A stretch of 64,000 bases of DNA from Pseudomonas sp. RSB 5.4 (GTDB taxonomy: Bacteria > Pseudomonadota > Gammaproteobacteria > Pseudomonadales > Pseudomonadaceae): positions 310,001-374,000 of the forward strand of contig NZ_CP146986.1 of the NCBI RefSeq assembly GCF_037126175.1. The letters are read 5' to 3'. How positions within the stretch are numbered: the first letter of the stretch is position 1; each line of letters starts with the position of its first letter. The notes under the pieces are model-generated. The model did no database searches. It saw nothing but the letters and a program-made list of their open reading frames with translations, and was not told where the DNA came from. Position numbers and translations under genes: made by a program. This document shows, in pieces, positions 8,163 through 16,668 of this stretch.

Positions 8163-10001
8163 ATGAGTCACGCGCAGAGCGACACGATTACCTGGGGCAT
8201 GATGCTCCGCAAACTGCCGACGATCGCCAAAGCCATCCCAAGGGTGGTCAAAGGCATGAAAGTCGCCAACGTCACGGATCCGACCCAAACGTGTGGCCTC
8301 GGCTGGACCTTCGAGCAGGCAACGCTGCGTAACCCCGAAGGCCTGGCGATCTTGCAGGACAGCGTCTTGCTGACCTATGCGCAGGTCAACCAGTGGGCCA
8401 ATCGCATCGCCCACTATCTGAGCGCGCAGGGGATCGGCAAGGGTGATGTGGTGGCGGTGTTCATCGAAAACCGCCCGGAACTGCTGGTGACCATTCTAGC
8501 GCTGGCCAAGGTCGGTGCGGTCAGTGCACTGCTCAATACTTCGCAGACCCGCGATACGCTGATCCACAGCATAAATCTGGTGGCGCCGGTGGCGGTTGTC
8601 CTTGGTGAGGAGCTGCAGCCGGCGTTTGCCGCGATCCGCGAGCAAGTGTCGATCCCGGCGCAACGCACCTGGTTTATCGCCGACCGTGACACTTACAGCC
8701 AGCCCGGTATTGCCCCCGAGGGCTACATCAACCTGATCAGCGCCAGCGCCGAAGCGTCCGGTGACAATCCGGCCAGCAGCGGCGAAGTGTTCTTCAACGA
8801 TCCGTGCTTTTACATCTACACCTCCGGCACTACCGGCCTGCCCAAGGCCGGCGTGTTCAAGCACGGTCGCTGGATGCGCAGCTCGGCCAGCTTCGGCATG
8901 ATCGCCCTGAACATGACCCCCGACGACATCGTCTATTGCACCTTGCCGCTGTACCACGCCACCGGCCTTTGTGTGTGCTGGGGCTCGGCGATCAATGGCG
9001 CTTCCGGGTTTGCCATCCGCCGCAAGTTCAGCGCCAGCCAGTTCTGGCCTGATGTGCGTCGCTATAACGCGACCACCCTCGGCTATGTCGGCGAATTGTG
9101 CCGCTATCTGGTCGATCAACCGGCCAGCGCCGAGGATAGCCGTCACCGGGTGCGCAAGATGATCGGCAATGGTTTGCGCCCCGGTGCCTGGGCCGAGTTC
9201 AAGACCCGGTTTGCCGTCGAGCACATCTGTGAGCTGTACGCGGCGAGCGACGGCAATATCGGCTTCAGCAATATCCTCAACTTCGACAACACCATCGGTT
9301 TCTCGCTGATGGCCTGGGAGCTGGTGGCGTACGACCACGACAGCGGGCAGCCGCTGCGCAGCACCGACGGTTTCATGCGCAAGGTCGGCAAAGGCGAGCA
9401 GGGTTTGCTGCTCGCGCGGATCGACGACAAAGCTCCGCTGGATGGCTACACCGATCCGCAGAAAACCGCCAAGGTGGTGCTGCACGACGTGTTCAGCAAG
9501 GGTGACCGCTACTTCAATACCGGCGACCTGCTGCGCAACATCGGTTTTGGCCATGCACAATTCGTCGATCGGCTCGGCGATACCTACCGCTGGAAGGGCG
9601 AGAACGTTTCAACCACCGAGGTGGAAAACCTTTTGTTGCAACATCCACACATTTCCGAGGCAGTCGCTTACGGCGTGGAAGTGCGCAACACCAATGGTCG
9701 CGCCGGGATGGCCGCAATCACGCCCGCCGAATCCCTCGCGACCCTGGATTTCGCCGAATTGCTCGCATTCGCCCGTCAGCGCATGCCGGCCTATGCGGTG
9801 CCGCTGTTCCTGCGAGTGAAGGTGAAAATGGAAACCACCGGGACCTTCAAATACCAGAAGACCCGACTGAAAAACGAAGGCTTCGACCCCGGCCAGACGG
9901 GCGATGACCCGATCTACGCCTGGCTGCCCGGCACCCAGACTTACGTGCAGGTGACGGATCAGGTGTTGGCCGATATTCATCAGGGCAAGTACCGCTATTG
10001 A
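8163..10001 (+). CDS. Long-chain acyl-CoA synthetase, FATP-like
   Basis: The 612-residue adenylate-forming enzyme carries the AMP-binding P-loop YTSGTTGLPKAG at about 219-230. A second motif sits near GDRYFNTGD. The domain hinge reads DRLGDTYRWKGENVSTTEVE, which is characteristic of the fatty acid transport protein / very-long-chain acyl-CoA synthetase branch rather than canonical FadD. The predicted reaction is fatty acid + CoA + ATP to acyl-CoA + AMP + PPi. The N terminus may associate with the membrane (LPTIAKAIPRVVKG) but has no clear transmembrane helix. The gene is monocistronic by spacing. It may supply the beta-oxidation pair at 19-22 kb; the chain-length preference is unknown. Confidence 0.9.
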   Translation: MSHAQSDTITWGMMLRKLPTIAKAIPRVVKGMKVANVTDPTQTCGLGWTFEQATLRNPEGLAILQDSVLLTYAQVNQWANRIAHYLSAQGIGKGDVVAVFIENRPELLVTILALAKVGAVSALLNTSQTRDTLIHSINLVAPVAVVLGEELQPAFAAIREQVSIPAQRTWFIADRDTYSQPGIAPEGYINLISASAEASGDNPASSGEVFFNDPCFYIYTSGTTGLPKAGVFKHGRWMRSSASFGMIALNMTPDDIVYCTLPLYHATGLCVCWGSAINGASGFAIRRKFSASQFWPDVRRYNATTLGYVGELCRYLVDQPASAEDSRHRVRKMIGNGLRPGAWAEFKTRFAVEHICELYAASDGNIGFSNILNFDNTIGFSLMAWELVAYDHDSGQPLRSTDGFMRKVGKGEQGLLLARIDDKAPLDGYTDPQKTAKVVLHDVFSKGDRYFNTGDLLRNIGFGHAQFVDRLGDTYRWKGENVSTTEVENLLLQHPHISEAVAYGVEVRNTNGRAGMAAITPAESLATLDFAELLAFARQRMPAYAVPLFLRVKVKMETTGTFKYQKTRLKNEGFDPGQTGDDPIYAWLPGTQTYVQVTDQVLADIHQGKYRY

Positions 10002-10097
10002 TATTGGCTATGGCACGTCTTGAGAAAAAGGGGGTGACAGCCATCGTCGCGCTCGGGAAACTGTCGGCTTTGCGAATAACCGAAAGTGGAGTTGCCC

Positions 10098-10616
10098 ATG
10101 TCTGACCAAAGCCGCCAGATGACCCCTGAAGAAGCTGCCGAATTCACCGAGCAGGTTTTCAACAAGGCACGCGACGGTGATGCGCTGATGCTCGATCGGC
10201 TGATCAGCGCCGGTTTGCCGGTGAACCTGAAAAACAGCAAGGGCGACACGCTGTTGATGCTCGCCAGCTACTACGGCCACGTCGACGCGGTGCAGGTGCT
10301 GCTCAAACACAAGGCCGACCCGGAGCTGCGTAACGGTAACGGCCAGAGCCCGATTGCCGGCGCGGCGTTCAAGGGCGATCTGGCCGTGGTCAAGGCGCTG
10401 GTGGAAGCGGGCGCCGAGATCGAAGGTTCGTCCTTCGATGGCCGCACCGCGCTGATGATGGCGGCGATGTTCAATCGCGTGGAAATCGTCGATTACCTGA
10501 TCAGCAAGGGAGCGGATCCGAAGGCCAAGGATGCCAACGGCATCACCGCGCTGGATGCAGCCCGCACCATGGGCGCGGTCGATACCACGGCGCAGCTGGA
10601 AAAACTGCTGGCCTGA
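10098..10616 (+). CDS. Ankyrin-repeat protein
   Basis: I start at the ATG at 10098, which has GGAG seven bases upstream, giving 172 residues. After a short acidic leader come about four ankyrin repeats from residue 25 to 165. Each has the TPL-like and G-H/D-V-V-LL pattern (for example GDTLLMLASYYGHVDAVQVL, and GRTALMMAAMFNRVEIVDYL). There is no signal peptide, so it is probably a cytoplasmic protein-protein interaction module. Its partner is unknown. Some Pseudomonas ankyrin proteins are linked to catalase activity, but those are exported and this one is not. Confidence 0.9.
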   Translation: MSDQSRQMTPEEAAEFTEQVFNKARDGDALMLDRLISAGLPVNLKNSKGDTLLMLASYYGHVDAVQVLLKHKADPELRNGNGQSPIAGAAFKGDLAVVKALVEAGAEIEGSSFDGRTALMMAAMFNRVEIVDYLISKGADPKAKDANGITALDAARTMGAVDTTAQLEKLLA

Positions 10617-10630
10617 GGACTGTCGAGACT

Positions 10631-10742
10631 CTGTGGCGAGGGAGCTCGCTCCCGCTCCAGTGCGCAGCGCTGGCAAAAATGCTGAGCCCACTGTTTTTCG
10701 GGCCGCTTCGCACCCCAGCGGGAGCAAGCTCCCTCGCCACAG
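10631..10742. repeat. REP-type inverted repeat, GTGGCGAGGGAGC family
   Basis: The arms CTGTGGCGAGGGAGC and GCTCCCTCGCCACAG flank a central CGCAGCG-type stem. This is the same family as 963-1097 and 23209-23320. Confidence 0.85.
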
Positions 10743-10812
10743 GTGTCGGATGCGCCACGGAATGCGCTATCCTCCGCGCCCTCGAATTCAACCTTCCACA
10801 GGATCCGCACCC

Positions 10813-11343
10813 ATGAAAGCCGCACTCGTCGAACTCATCAGCAAAATCAGCTCCGGCTGCATGGGCGAGGACGAGATCCTGAATGTGGCTGACGAAGCCG
10901 CGCAGGCCTACGCCGATGCCGAAGCCTTTCTGGCGGCCAACCCGGACATCAACTACGACGACACCTTCCCGATCCCGCTGGGCGAGTGGGTCGTGGTCGG
11001 CAGTCTGCCGGAAACCGTGTTGTTCCAGGCAGACACCTACGTTGACCTGTTCGCGCAGATCGTCGCCTCGTTCGGCCCGGGCGTGGATTTCAACCTCAAG
11101 CCCAAACAACTGGCCAAGACCGAAGCGCTGACCGCGCTTAACCGCATCCAGGTGCAGATGAGCAGCCTGAACAAGGAAAACGGCGGTTACACGTTGATGA
11201 ATTTCAGCCAGTTGCTCGACGACGAGCTGCAAGTGGTGCTGGTCTACGGCAACGACGTGCCGCGAGTGCTGGAACTGTGCGCCGAAGTCGGTATCGCTGC
11301 CGCGCCGTCGCTGGAAGCGTTGAAGGTCGCCGTTCACGTTTGA
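10813..11343 (+). CDS. Uncharacterised soluble protein
   Basis: The 176-residue protein begins MKAALVELISKISSG. I do not recognise the family. It has no signal peptide or transmembrane segment. It looks like an alpha/beta cytoplasmic protein with acidic pI: an N-terminal helical part (about 1-45), a hydrophobic strand-rich middle (IPLGEWVVVGSLPETVLFQA) and a C-terminal DDELQVVLVYGNDVPRVLELC segment. Codon usage matches its neighbours. It lies two genes before speE; I recall a hypothetical gene beside speE in P. aeruginosa, which may or may not be the same family. Confidence 0.75.
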   Translation: MKAALVELISKISSGCMGEDEILNVADEAAQAYADAEAFLAANPDINYDDTFPIPLGEWVVVGSLPETVLFQADTYVDLFAQIVASFGPGVDFNLKPKQLAKTEALTALNRIQVQMSSLNKENGGYTLMNFSQLLDDELQVVLVYGNDVPRVLELCAEVGIAAAPSLEALKVAVHV

Positions 11344-11414
11344 ACGCAATAAAAGGGAACCCTGCGCGCGACCGTCTATCCTAAAAGTGCATGCCACTAT
11401 TCTGGAGCGACACC

Positions 11415-11606
11415 ATGGGTTCCACGTTCAACGGTCTGATTGGCCTGATCATCCTTGCCCTCGACATCTGGGCCATCATCAACGTGCTGAAAAGCGGCGC
11501 CGAGACCGGGATGAAAATCCTCTGGGTCCTGCTGATCATCCTCCTGCCGGTGCTGGGCCTGATCATCTGGGCAATTGCCGGGCCACGGGGCAATGTGCGG
11601 ATCTGA
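11415..11606 (+). CDS. Small PLDc_N-type membrane protein
   Basis: The start at 11415 has GGAG eight bases upstream, giving 63 residues. Two hydrophobic helices at about 5-22 and 32-52 flank a short LKSGAETGMK loop. The second helix contains the WVLLIILLPVLGLIIW pattern seen in phospholipase D N-terminal (cardiolipin synthase leader) domains that also exist as free small membrane proteins. There is no catalytic HKD motif. It is an inner-membrane protein of unknown role. Confidence 0.8.
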   Translation: MGSTFNGLIGLIILALDIWAIINVLKSGAETGMKILWVLLIILLPVLGLIIWAIAGPRGNVRI

Positions 11607-11633
11607 CGCTTTCCCGAAAACACGCTGATCCCC

Positions 11634-11723
11634 TGTGGGAGCGGGCTTGCTCGCGAAGGCGATTGTTCAGTCGAAACACAGGTTGAATGACACTCCGCTG
11701 TCGCGAGCAAGCCCGCTCCCACA
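11634..11723. repeat. REP-type inverted repeat, GTGGGAGCGGGC family
   Basis: TGTGGGAGCGGGCTTGCTCG and its complement form the arms of a 90-base element between the small membrane gene and speE. Confidence 0.85.
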
Positions 11724-11860
11724 TTGGTCTTGCGTTAGCTTCAGAGTGTGCCCTGTCGGAGGAAGGTTCGACCTGTCATCTTCAGCAACGTAGAATGCGC
11801 GCCTTTCCCGGGCAATCGTTTCCACGATTGACGCCCGCGCATTCATCGGAGCACTTGACC

Positions 11861-12736
11861 ATGACCGTCACCAAGACCAGCGAGTACCTGGAAACCCTCT
11901 ACGAAGGCTACGGCCAGCGTTTTCGCATGGAAAAACTGCTGCACGAAGTGCGCACCGAACACCAGCACCTGGTGATCTTCCAGAACCCGCGCATGGGTCG
12001 GGTAATGGCGCTGGACGGCGTGATCCAGACCACCGAAGCCGATGAATTCATCTATCACGAAATGCTTACCCACGTGCCGATCCTCGCCCATGGCACTGCC
12101 AAGCGCGTGCTGATCATCGGCGGCGGCGATGGTGGCATGCTGCGCGAAGTGACCAAACACGCGAGCGTCGAGCACATCACCATGGTCGAGATCGACGGCA
12201 CCGTGGTCGACATGTGCAAGGAATTCCTGCCGAACCACTCCAAGGGCGCCTACGACGACCCACGGCTGAACCTGGTGATCGACGACGGCATGCGTTTCGT
12301 CGCCACCACCACGGAAAAATTCGACGTGATCATTTCCGACTCCACCGACCCGATCGGCCCGGGCGAAGTGCTGTTCTCGGAAAACTTCTACCAGGCCTGC
12401 CACCGCTGCCTGAACGAAGGCGGGATCCTCGTGACTCAGAACGGCACCCCGTTCATGCAGATCGATGAAGTCAAAACCACTGCCGGTCGCCTGCGCAGCC
12501 TGTTCCCGGACTGGCACTTCTATCAGGCGGCCGTGCCGACCTACATCGGCGGTTCGATGACTTTCGCCTGGGGCTCGACCAATCCGGCCTACCGCAAGCT
12601 GAGCCGTGAAACCCTGCAACAGCGCTTCATCGGCAGCGGCATCGTCACCCGCTACTACAACCCGGAAATCCACATCGGCGCGTTCGCGTTGCCACAGTAC
12701 GTACTGCAGGCGATCAACAAGCCAAGCAACGACTGA
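11861..12736 (+). CDS. speE: Polyamine aminopropyltransferase (spermidine synthase)
   Basis: I start at the ATG at 11861 ([20 protein letters not shown]), giving 291 residues; the open frame upstream runs through a REP element. The family motif GGGDGG lies at about 86-91 and binds decarboxylated SAM. The Asp of [10 protein letters not shown] is the predicted catalytic base. The enzyme transfers an aminopropyl group to putrescine, giving spermidine and methylthioadenosine. That by-product is recycled through the methionine salvage pathway whose mtnBDC genes lie 5 kb upstream. A TAGAAT -10-like box lies near 11791. Confidence 0.95.
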   Translation: MTVTKTSEYLETLYEGYGQRFRMEKLLHEVRTEHQHLVIFQNPRMGRVMALDGVIQTTEADEFIYHEMLTHVPILAHGTAKRVLIIGGGDGGMLREVTKHASVEHITMVEIDGTVVDMCKEFLPNHSKGAYDDPRLNLVIDDGMRFVATTTEKFDVIISDSTDPIGPGEVLFSENFYQACHRCLNEGGILVTQNGTPFMQIDEVKTTAGRLRSLFPDWHFYQAAVPTYIGGSMTFAWGSTNPAYRKLSRETLQQRFIGSGIVTRYYNPEIHIGAFALPQYVLQAINKPSND

Positions 12737-12768
12737 CGCACTATTCCCGGATCGGTGATAGATCCCCT

Positions 12769-12900
12769 GTGGTGAGGGGATTTATCACCGACCGGCTGCG
12801 CAGCAGTCGTAAAATCGGCAGACGCGTTGGAACTGACACTACGCGTTCGCTCAATTCAGGGACGCTTCGCGCCCCATCGGGGATGAATCCCCTCGCCACA
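12769..12900. repeat. REP-type inverted repeat, GTGGTGAGGGGATT variant
   Basis: The left arm TGTGGTGAGGGGATTTATC and a right arm ending AATCCCCTCGCCACA flank a CGCAGCAGTCG-containing centre. It is a divergent member of the GTGGCGAGGG family, following speE. Confidence 0.75.
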
Positions 12901-13026
12901 CAAGCCTGTTTCCCCATCGGTTAATTTTTTTTCATGTTCGTCTGCTGCAATCCTTTTGAACGATCAATCTCGCCAAAAGTCGAGATAGAAGTAAGCCCAT
13001 TTGCGGGTTTGATCGAGGAGGCACCG

Positions 13027-13260
13027 ATGCAAAAGTGGAAAGTCACTTTCGTGGACGATCATGGTGAAATTGTCGATGAGGTGTTCGAGCGCGCGGAATG
13101 CCCCAGCGACGACGAGGCTGCACGCCTGATCAAGGAACGGCTCCTGCCGGTGGCCGCCGAACTGGATATGAACGATCTGGAAGGGCGAACCCCGGATGCA
13201 GGTGCGAAAAATCTGAAAGCCCAGAACAGCATCGAAATCCGCAGCATCACTCCAATCTGA
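13027..13260 (+). CDS. Small uncharacterised protein
   Basis: The 77-residue protein starts at MQKWKVTFVDDHGEIVDEVF with a strong GAGGAGG ribosome site. Two N-terminal strands (KVTFVDDHGEIVD) are followed by a helix (DDEAARLIKERLL) and a polar tail. There is no signal peptide, metal motif or transmembrane helix. I do not recognise the family. A small cytoplasmic protein with normal local codon usage is the most that can be said. Confidence 0.7.
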   Translation: MQKWKVTFVDDHGEIVDEVFERAECPSDDEAARLIKERLLPVAAELDMNDLEGRTPDAGAKNLKAQNSIEIRSITPI

Positions 13261-13472
13261 AATTCTTCCTGTCACTTGAAGTACCAGGCCTTGGCAGCGC
13301 CTCTATCTTGGGGCTACTCTGCAAGCGAGATCAGCGAAACAATCGCTAAGGTCTGGTCTTGTCAGCTACATGCTTGTTTCCCGCCGGCAACCCTGTTGCC
13401 GATGCACTTCGGCCTGTAAGGCCCGGGGCGGGAATACGGAAAGTCTATCCATCTATGCGAGGGGGACGTTTC

Positions 13473-13820
13473 ATGAGCACAGCCTATCAAGAAGACATCA
13501 GCAGCAACGTACTGCGCCGCATGAAAGAAGGCGGTTTCGACTTTTCCCGGTTCCATCCCATCGAGTTCTACGCCATTTTCCCGGACGAGGAGCGGGCGCG
13601 CAGGGCGGCAGGTAAATTCCGTGGTGAATCCATCAATGCCCAGGTCAGTGCGCGCGACGATGGCGCCTGGTCGCTGGAACTGAGCAAAGTGATGTACGCA
13701 ACGTATGACGACATTGGCGATTTCGAGCAGGGATTTTCTGCCGTGGTCGAGCCGCTGGGCGGCATCATCGAGGGCTGGGGCGTGAAGCAGGAGGTGCGCA
13801 ATCGCTATCGTCTTAACTGA
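13473..13820 (+). CDS. RraB family protein (ribonuclease E regulator-like)
   Basis: The start at 13473 gives 115 residues. The fold pattern is that of the RraB/DUF1260 family: an N-terminal helix, HPIEFYAIFPDEERARRAA, then VSARDDGAWSLELSKVM and a C-terminal EPLGGIIEGWGVK. E. coli RraB binds and inhibits RNase E in the degradosome. This protein lacks the long acidic tail of enterobacterial RraB, so an RNase E role is only inferred from the family. The rraA gene is at 62.7 kb. A UUCG-loop hairpin follows the stop. Confidence 0.75.
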   Translation: MSTAYQEDISSNVLRRMKEGGFDFSRFHPIEFYAIFPDEERARRAAGKFRGESINAQVSARDDGAWSLELSKVMYATYDDIGDFEQGFSAVVEPLGGIIEGWGVKQEVRNRYRLN

Positions 13821-13841
13821 TTCAGCGCAACTATTGTCGAG

Positions 13842-13876
13842 CAACGGCTGACCTTCGGGTCGGCCGTTGTCGTTTC
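13842..13876 (+). terminator. Hairpin terminator with TTCG tetraloop
   Basis: CAACGGCTGACC, the tetraloop TTCG and GGTCGGCCGTTG form a 12-pair stem with one G-T pair. The T tract after it is poor (TCGTTTCC), so efficiency is uncertain. Confidence 0.65.
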
Positions 13877-13922
13877 CGGCCCTGAGAATGCTCTGGAAAA
13901 ACCCTGAAACAAGAATCCCGGG

Positions 13923-13950
13923 CAAAAAAAAGCCACCGGAGAGGGTGGCT
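13923..13950 (-). terminator. Intrinsic terminator on the minus strand
   Basis: AGCCACC, loop GGAGAG and GGTGGCT form a perfect 7-bp stem. Read on the minus strand it ends in eight or so U. No minus-strand protein gene precedes it, so it probably ends a non-coding transcript. Confidence 0.8.
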
Positions 13951-14115
13951 AAAAGGGAAGACCGATAAGGAGAGGAAACCGGTCAGGGTTACGGCCTGCG
14001 GGGACTGCGCTGGCAGTCCGGATCAGTTGGGCTGAAGCCTTCAACAAGGAAGTTTTCAGCGGATGCGGCGATTATCCGCAGCCTGACCCACGCAGTGAAA
14101 TCAACTCTGACTATG
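13923..14115 (-). ncRNA. Candidate C-rich small RNA
   Basis: On the minus strand the region ends in an intrinsic terminator and has two stem-loops whose loops carry CCTCTCC. One is the terminator itself; the other has stem GACCG/CGGTC with loop CCTCTCCTT. These loops are complementary to Shine-Dalgarno sequence AAGGAGAGG. The arrangement resembles Hfq-type trans-acting sRNAs and reminds me of the Pseudomonas P16/RgsA class, which I cannot confirm. The 5' end is a guess, based on a CTATCA box near 14120. Confidence 0.45.
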
Positions 14116-14295
14116 CTGGTGATAGGCGACAGCACTGCGTCGCAATGAGGCGGGGGCAATCAGCTTGGGGCATTTGTCGCACAGGAATGGTGCGGTGCTT
14201 GTGGCGTGATTATCCAAGCGATTGAAATCAAAGCGTTTATGCCGATGGCACGGGCCTTGCGAAGGCCTGTAGGTCCGGGTGACAAGGAGTACGGC

Positions 14296-15705
14296 ATGAT
14301 CCGCACCTATTTTGATGAAATGTACGATGTCGGCGGCCAGGTCCGCCCGCATTACCGGGAGTTCGCCCGCTGGCTGGCCGACACGCCTGACGAGTTGCTG
14401 GCACAACGGCGACGTGAGGCCGATCTGCTGTTCCACCGGGCCGGAATCACCTTCACGCTCTATGGGGACGAGCAGGGCACCGAGCGCCTGATTCCTTTCG
14501 ACACCATTCCGCGCAGCATTCCCGCCAGCGAGTGGCGGATCGTCGAGCGTGGCTGCATCCAGCGGGTCAAGGCGTTGAACATGTTCCTCGCCGACCTTTA
14601 TCACGAGCAGCGCATCATCAAGGCCGGGATCATCCCCGCCGAACAGGTGCTGGCCAACGAGCAGTATCAGTTGGCGATGCAGGGCCTGGACCTGCACCGC
14701 GACATCTATTCGCACATCTCCGGCGTCGATCTGGTGCGTGATGGCGACGGCACTTATTACGTGCTCGAAGACAATCTGCGCACGCCGAGCGGCGTCAGCT
14801 ACATGCTCGAAGACCGCAAGATGATGATGCGCCTGTTCCCCGAGCTGTTCGCCGCCCAGCGCATTGCGCCCATCGACCACTACCCGAACCTGTTGCTCGA
14901 CACGCTGAAGAGCTCCAGCCCGATCGATGACCCGAGTGTGGTGGTGCTGACGCCGGGGCGCTTTAACAGTGCGTTCTTCGAACATGCCTTTCTGGCGCGG
15001 GAAATGGGCGTTGAACTGGTAGAGGGCGCCGATCTGTTCGTGCGTGACGACAAGGTCTTCATGCGCACCACCGACGGGCCGAAAGCGGTGGACGTGATCT
15101 ACCGCCGTCTCGACGACGCGTTCCTCGATCCGCTGGCGTTCAATCCCGATTCGATGCTCGGTGTACCGGGACTGTTGTCGTCCTATCGCTCGGGCAACGT
15201 GGTGCTGGCCAATGCCATCGGTACCGGGGTTGCGGATGACAAATCGGTGTACCCGTTTGTCACCGAGATGATCCGTTTCTACCTCGACGAAGAACCGATT
15301 CTGAAGAACGTGCCGACCTGGCAGTGCCGCAACCCCTCTGAACTTTCCCACGTACTGGCCAATCTTCCGGATCTGGTCGTCAAGGAAACTCAGGGCTCCG
15401 GCGGTTACGGGATGCTGGTGGGGCCGGCGTCGACGACGGCGGAAATTGATGCGTTCCGCGAGCGGATCAAGGCCAAGCCTCACGCGTATATCGCGCAACC
15501 AACGCTGTCGCTGTCGACCTGTCCGACCTTTGTCGAAAACGGCATTGCGCCGCGCCATATCGACCTGCGTCCATTTGTGCTGTCGGGCCGCGAAACCCGG
15601 GTTGTGCCCGGTGGTTTGACCCGTGTTGCCCTGCGCGAAGGCTCCCTGGTAGTGAACTCCTCCCAGGGTGGCGGAACCAAGGACACCTGGGTGGTCGAGG
15701 ATTGA
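14296..15705 (+). CDS. Circularly permuted ATP-grasp protein
   Basis: The ATG at 14296 follows AAGGAG and gives 469 residues (MIRTYFDEMYDVGGQVRPHY). The sequence matches the circularly permuted ATP-grasp type 2 family (DUF404/DUF407). VLEDNLRTPSGVSYMLEDR near 155-173 and KETQGSGGYGMLVGP near 365 are the nucleotide and metal sites. Family members are predicted to form amide bonds, probably between amino acids or peptides, but I know of no defined product. The gene leads an operon with an alpha-E protein 12 bases downstream and a transglutaminase-like protein. The three-gene set is widely conserved and has been proposed to make and modify a peptide or peptide tag. Confidence 0.92.
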   Translation: MIRTYFDEMYDVGGQVRPHYREFARWLADTPDELLAQRRREADLLFHRAGITFTLYGDEQGTERLIPFDTIPRSIPASEWRIVERGCIQRVKALNMFLADLYHEQRIIKAGIIPAEQVLANEQYQLAMQGLDLHRDIYSHISGVDLVRDGDGTYYVLEDNLRTPSGVSYMLEDRKMMMRLFPELFAAQRIAPIDHYPNLLLDTLKSSSPIDDPSVVVLTPGRFNSAFFEHAFLAREMGVELVEGADLFVRDDKVFMRTTDGPKAVDVIYRRLDDAFLDPLAFNPDSMLGVPGLLSSYRSGNVVLANAIGTGVADDKSVYPFVTEMIRFYLDEEPILKNVPTWQCRNPSELSHVLANLPDLVVKETQGSGGYGMLVGPASTTAEIDAFRERIKAKPHAYIAQPTLSLSTCPTFVENGIAPRHIDLRPFVLSGRETRVVPGGLTRVALREGSLVVNSSQGGGTKDTWVVED

Positions 15706-15717
15706 AGGAAGCTTGCC

Positions 15718-16668
15718 ATGTTAAGTAGAACTGCCTCGGATCTGTACTGGATGTCGCGTTACCTGGAGCGGGCGGAAAATCTCGCACGGATGCTCGATGT
15801 CAGCTATTCGCTGTCGCTGATGCCGCAGGACGGTCGCGGCGACGGTCTGCACGAACTGGCCATGCCGCTGTTGATCACCGGCACCCTCGACGATTACCTG
15901 GAGCGTCACGGCGAACTGCACGCCGAACGCCTGCTGCACTTTTTCGCCCTTGATGCGGCCAACCCGGCGAGCATCTACAGCTGCCTCGGTGCGGCACGGG
16001 CCAGTGCGCATGCGGTGCGCGGGCGGATCACCGCGGACATGTGGGAAAACATCAATGCCACTTGGCTGGAGATTCGCGGCATTGCCGAACAGGGCCTCAG
16101 CCGCTACGGCATGAGCCGCTTCTGCGAGTGGATCAAGGAGCGTTCGCACCTGTTCCGTGGTGCGTCCTACGGCACGATCATGCGCAACGATGCATTCCGC
16201 TTCATTCGTCTGGGGACGTTTATCGAGCGTGCGGATAACACGCTGCGCCTGCTCGATGCGCGCTATGAAATGGCTGGCGATCAGGCCGAGGCCGTCAGTG
16301 ACGGCACCGCCCACGCCTACTATCAATGGAGTGCGCTGCTGCGGGCGTTGTCGTCGTTCGAGGCCTACACCGAGATCTACCGCGACGCACCCGGCGCCCG
16401 GCATGTCGCCGAGCTGTTGCTGTTGCGCGCCGATGTCCCGCGCTCGTTGCGTGCCTGCACCGAGGAAATCGACCAGATCCTCGCCCAGTTGCCGGGCGCC
16501 AACGGCCGTCCGGCACAACGCCTGGCCGCTGAGATGGACGCGCGGCTGCGTTACACCGGCATCAACGAAATCCTCGCCGAAGGCCTGCACGCCTGGCTCA
16601 CCGAATTCATCCCGCTGGTGCGCCAGTTGGGCAACGCGATTCACAGTTCATACCTGGAGGCTGCATGA
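15718..16668 (+). CDS. Alpha-E domain protein (DUF403)
   Basis: The 316-residue, almost entirely helical protein begins MLSRTASDLYWMSRYLERAENLARML, the hallmark of alpha-E proteins. A second copy of the R-x-x-ERAxN pattern (FIERADNTLRLLDARYEM) lies near 165-182. There is no signal peptide or transmembrane helix. The family always travels with cp-ATP-grasp and transglutaminase genes. It may act as a scaffold or substrate-binding partner of the ligase; no activity is established. Its stop overlaps the next start by four bases. Confidence 0.92.
   Translation: MLSRTASDLYWMSRYLERAENLARMLDVSYSLSLMPQDGRGDGLHELAMPLLITGTLDDYLERHGELHAERLLHFFALDAANPASIYSCLGAARASAHAVRGRITADMWENINATWLEIRGIAEQGLSRYGMSRFCEWIKERSHLFRGASYGTIMRNDAFRFIRLGTFIERADNTLRLLDARYEMAGDQAEAVSDGTAHAYYQWSALLRALSSFEAYTEIYRDAPGARHVAELLLLRADVPRSLRACTEEIDQILAQLPGANGRPAQRLAAEMDARLRYTGINEILAEGLHAWLTEFIPLVRQLGNAIHSSYLEAA

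Larger units (their letters stand above)
13821..14295. other. 475-base intergenic region with structured RNA signals
   Basis: No supported protein gene is present. It contains the rraB-like terminator, a minus-strand intrinsic terminator at 13923-13950, and several stem-loops (13961-13985, 14006-14023, 14031-14060). These are described as a candidate minus-strand sRNA. It also carries the promoter and leader of the ATP-grasp operon. Confidence 0.6.

Noticed and set aside
13923..14060. RsmX/Y/Z-type sRNA on the plus strand, from several GGA motifs
   Set aside because: The plus strand has no terminator after the motifs, and the hairpins end in T only on the minus strand. I prefer the minus-strand reading.
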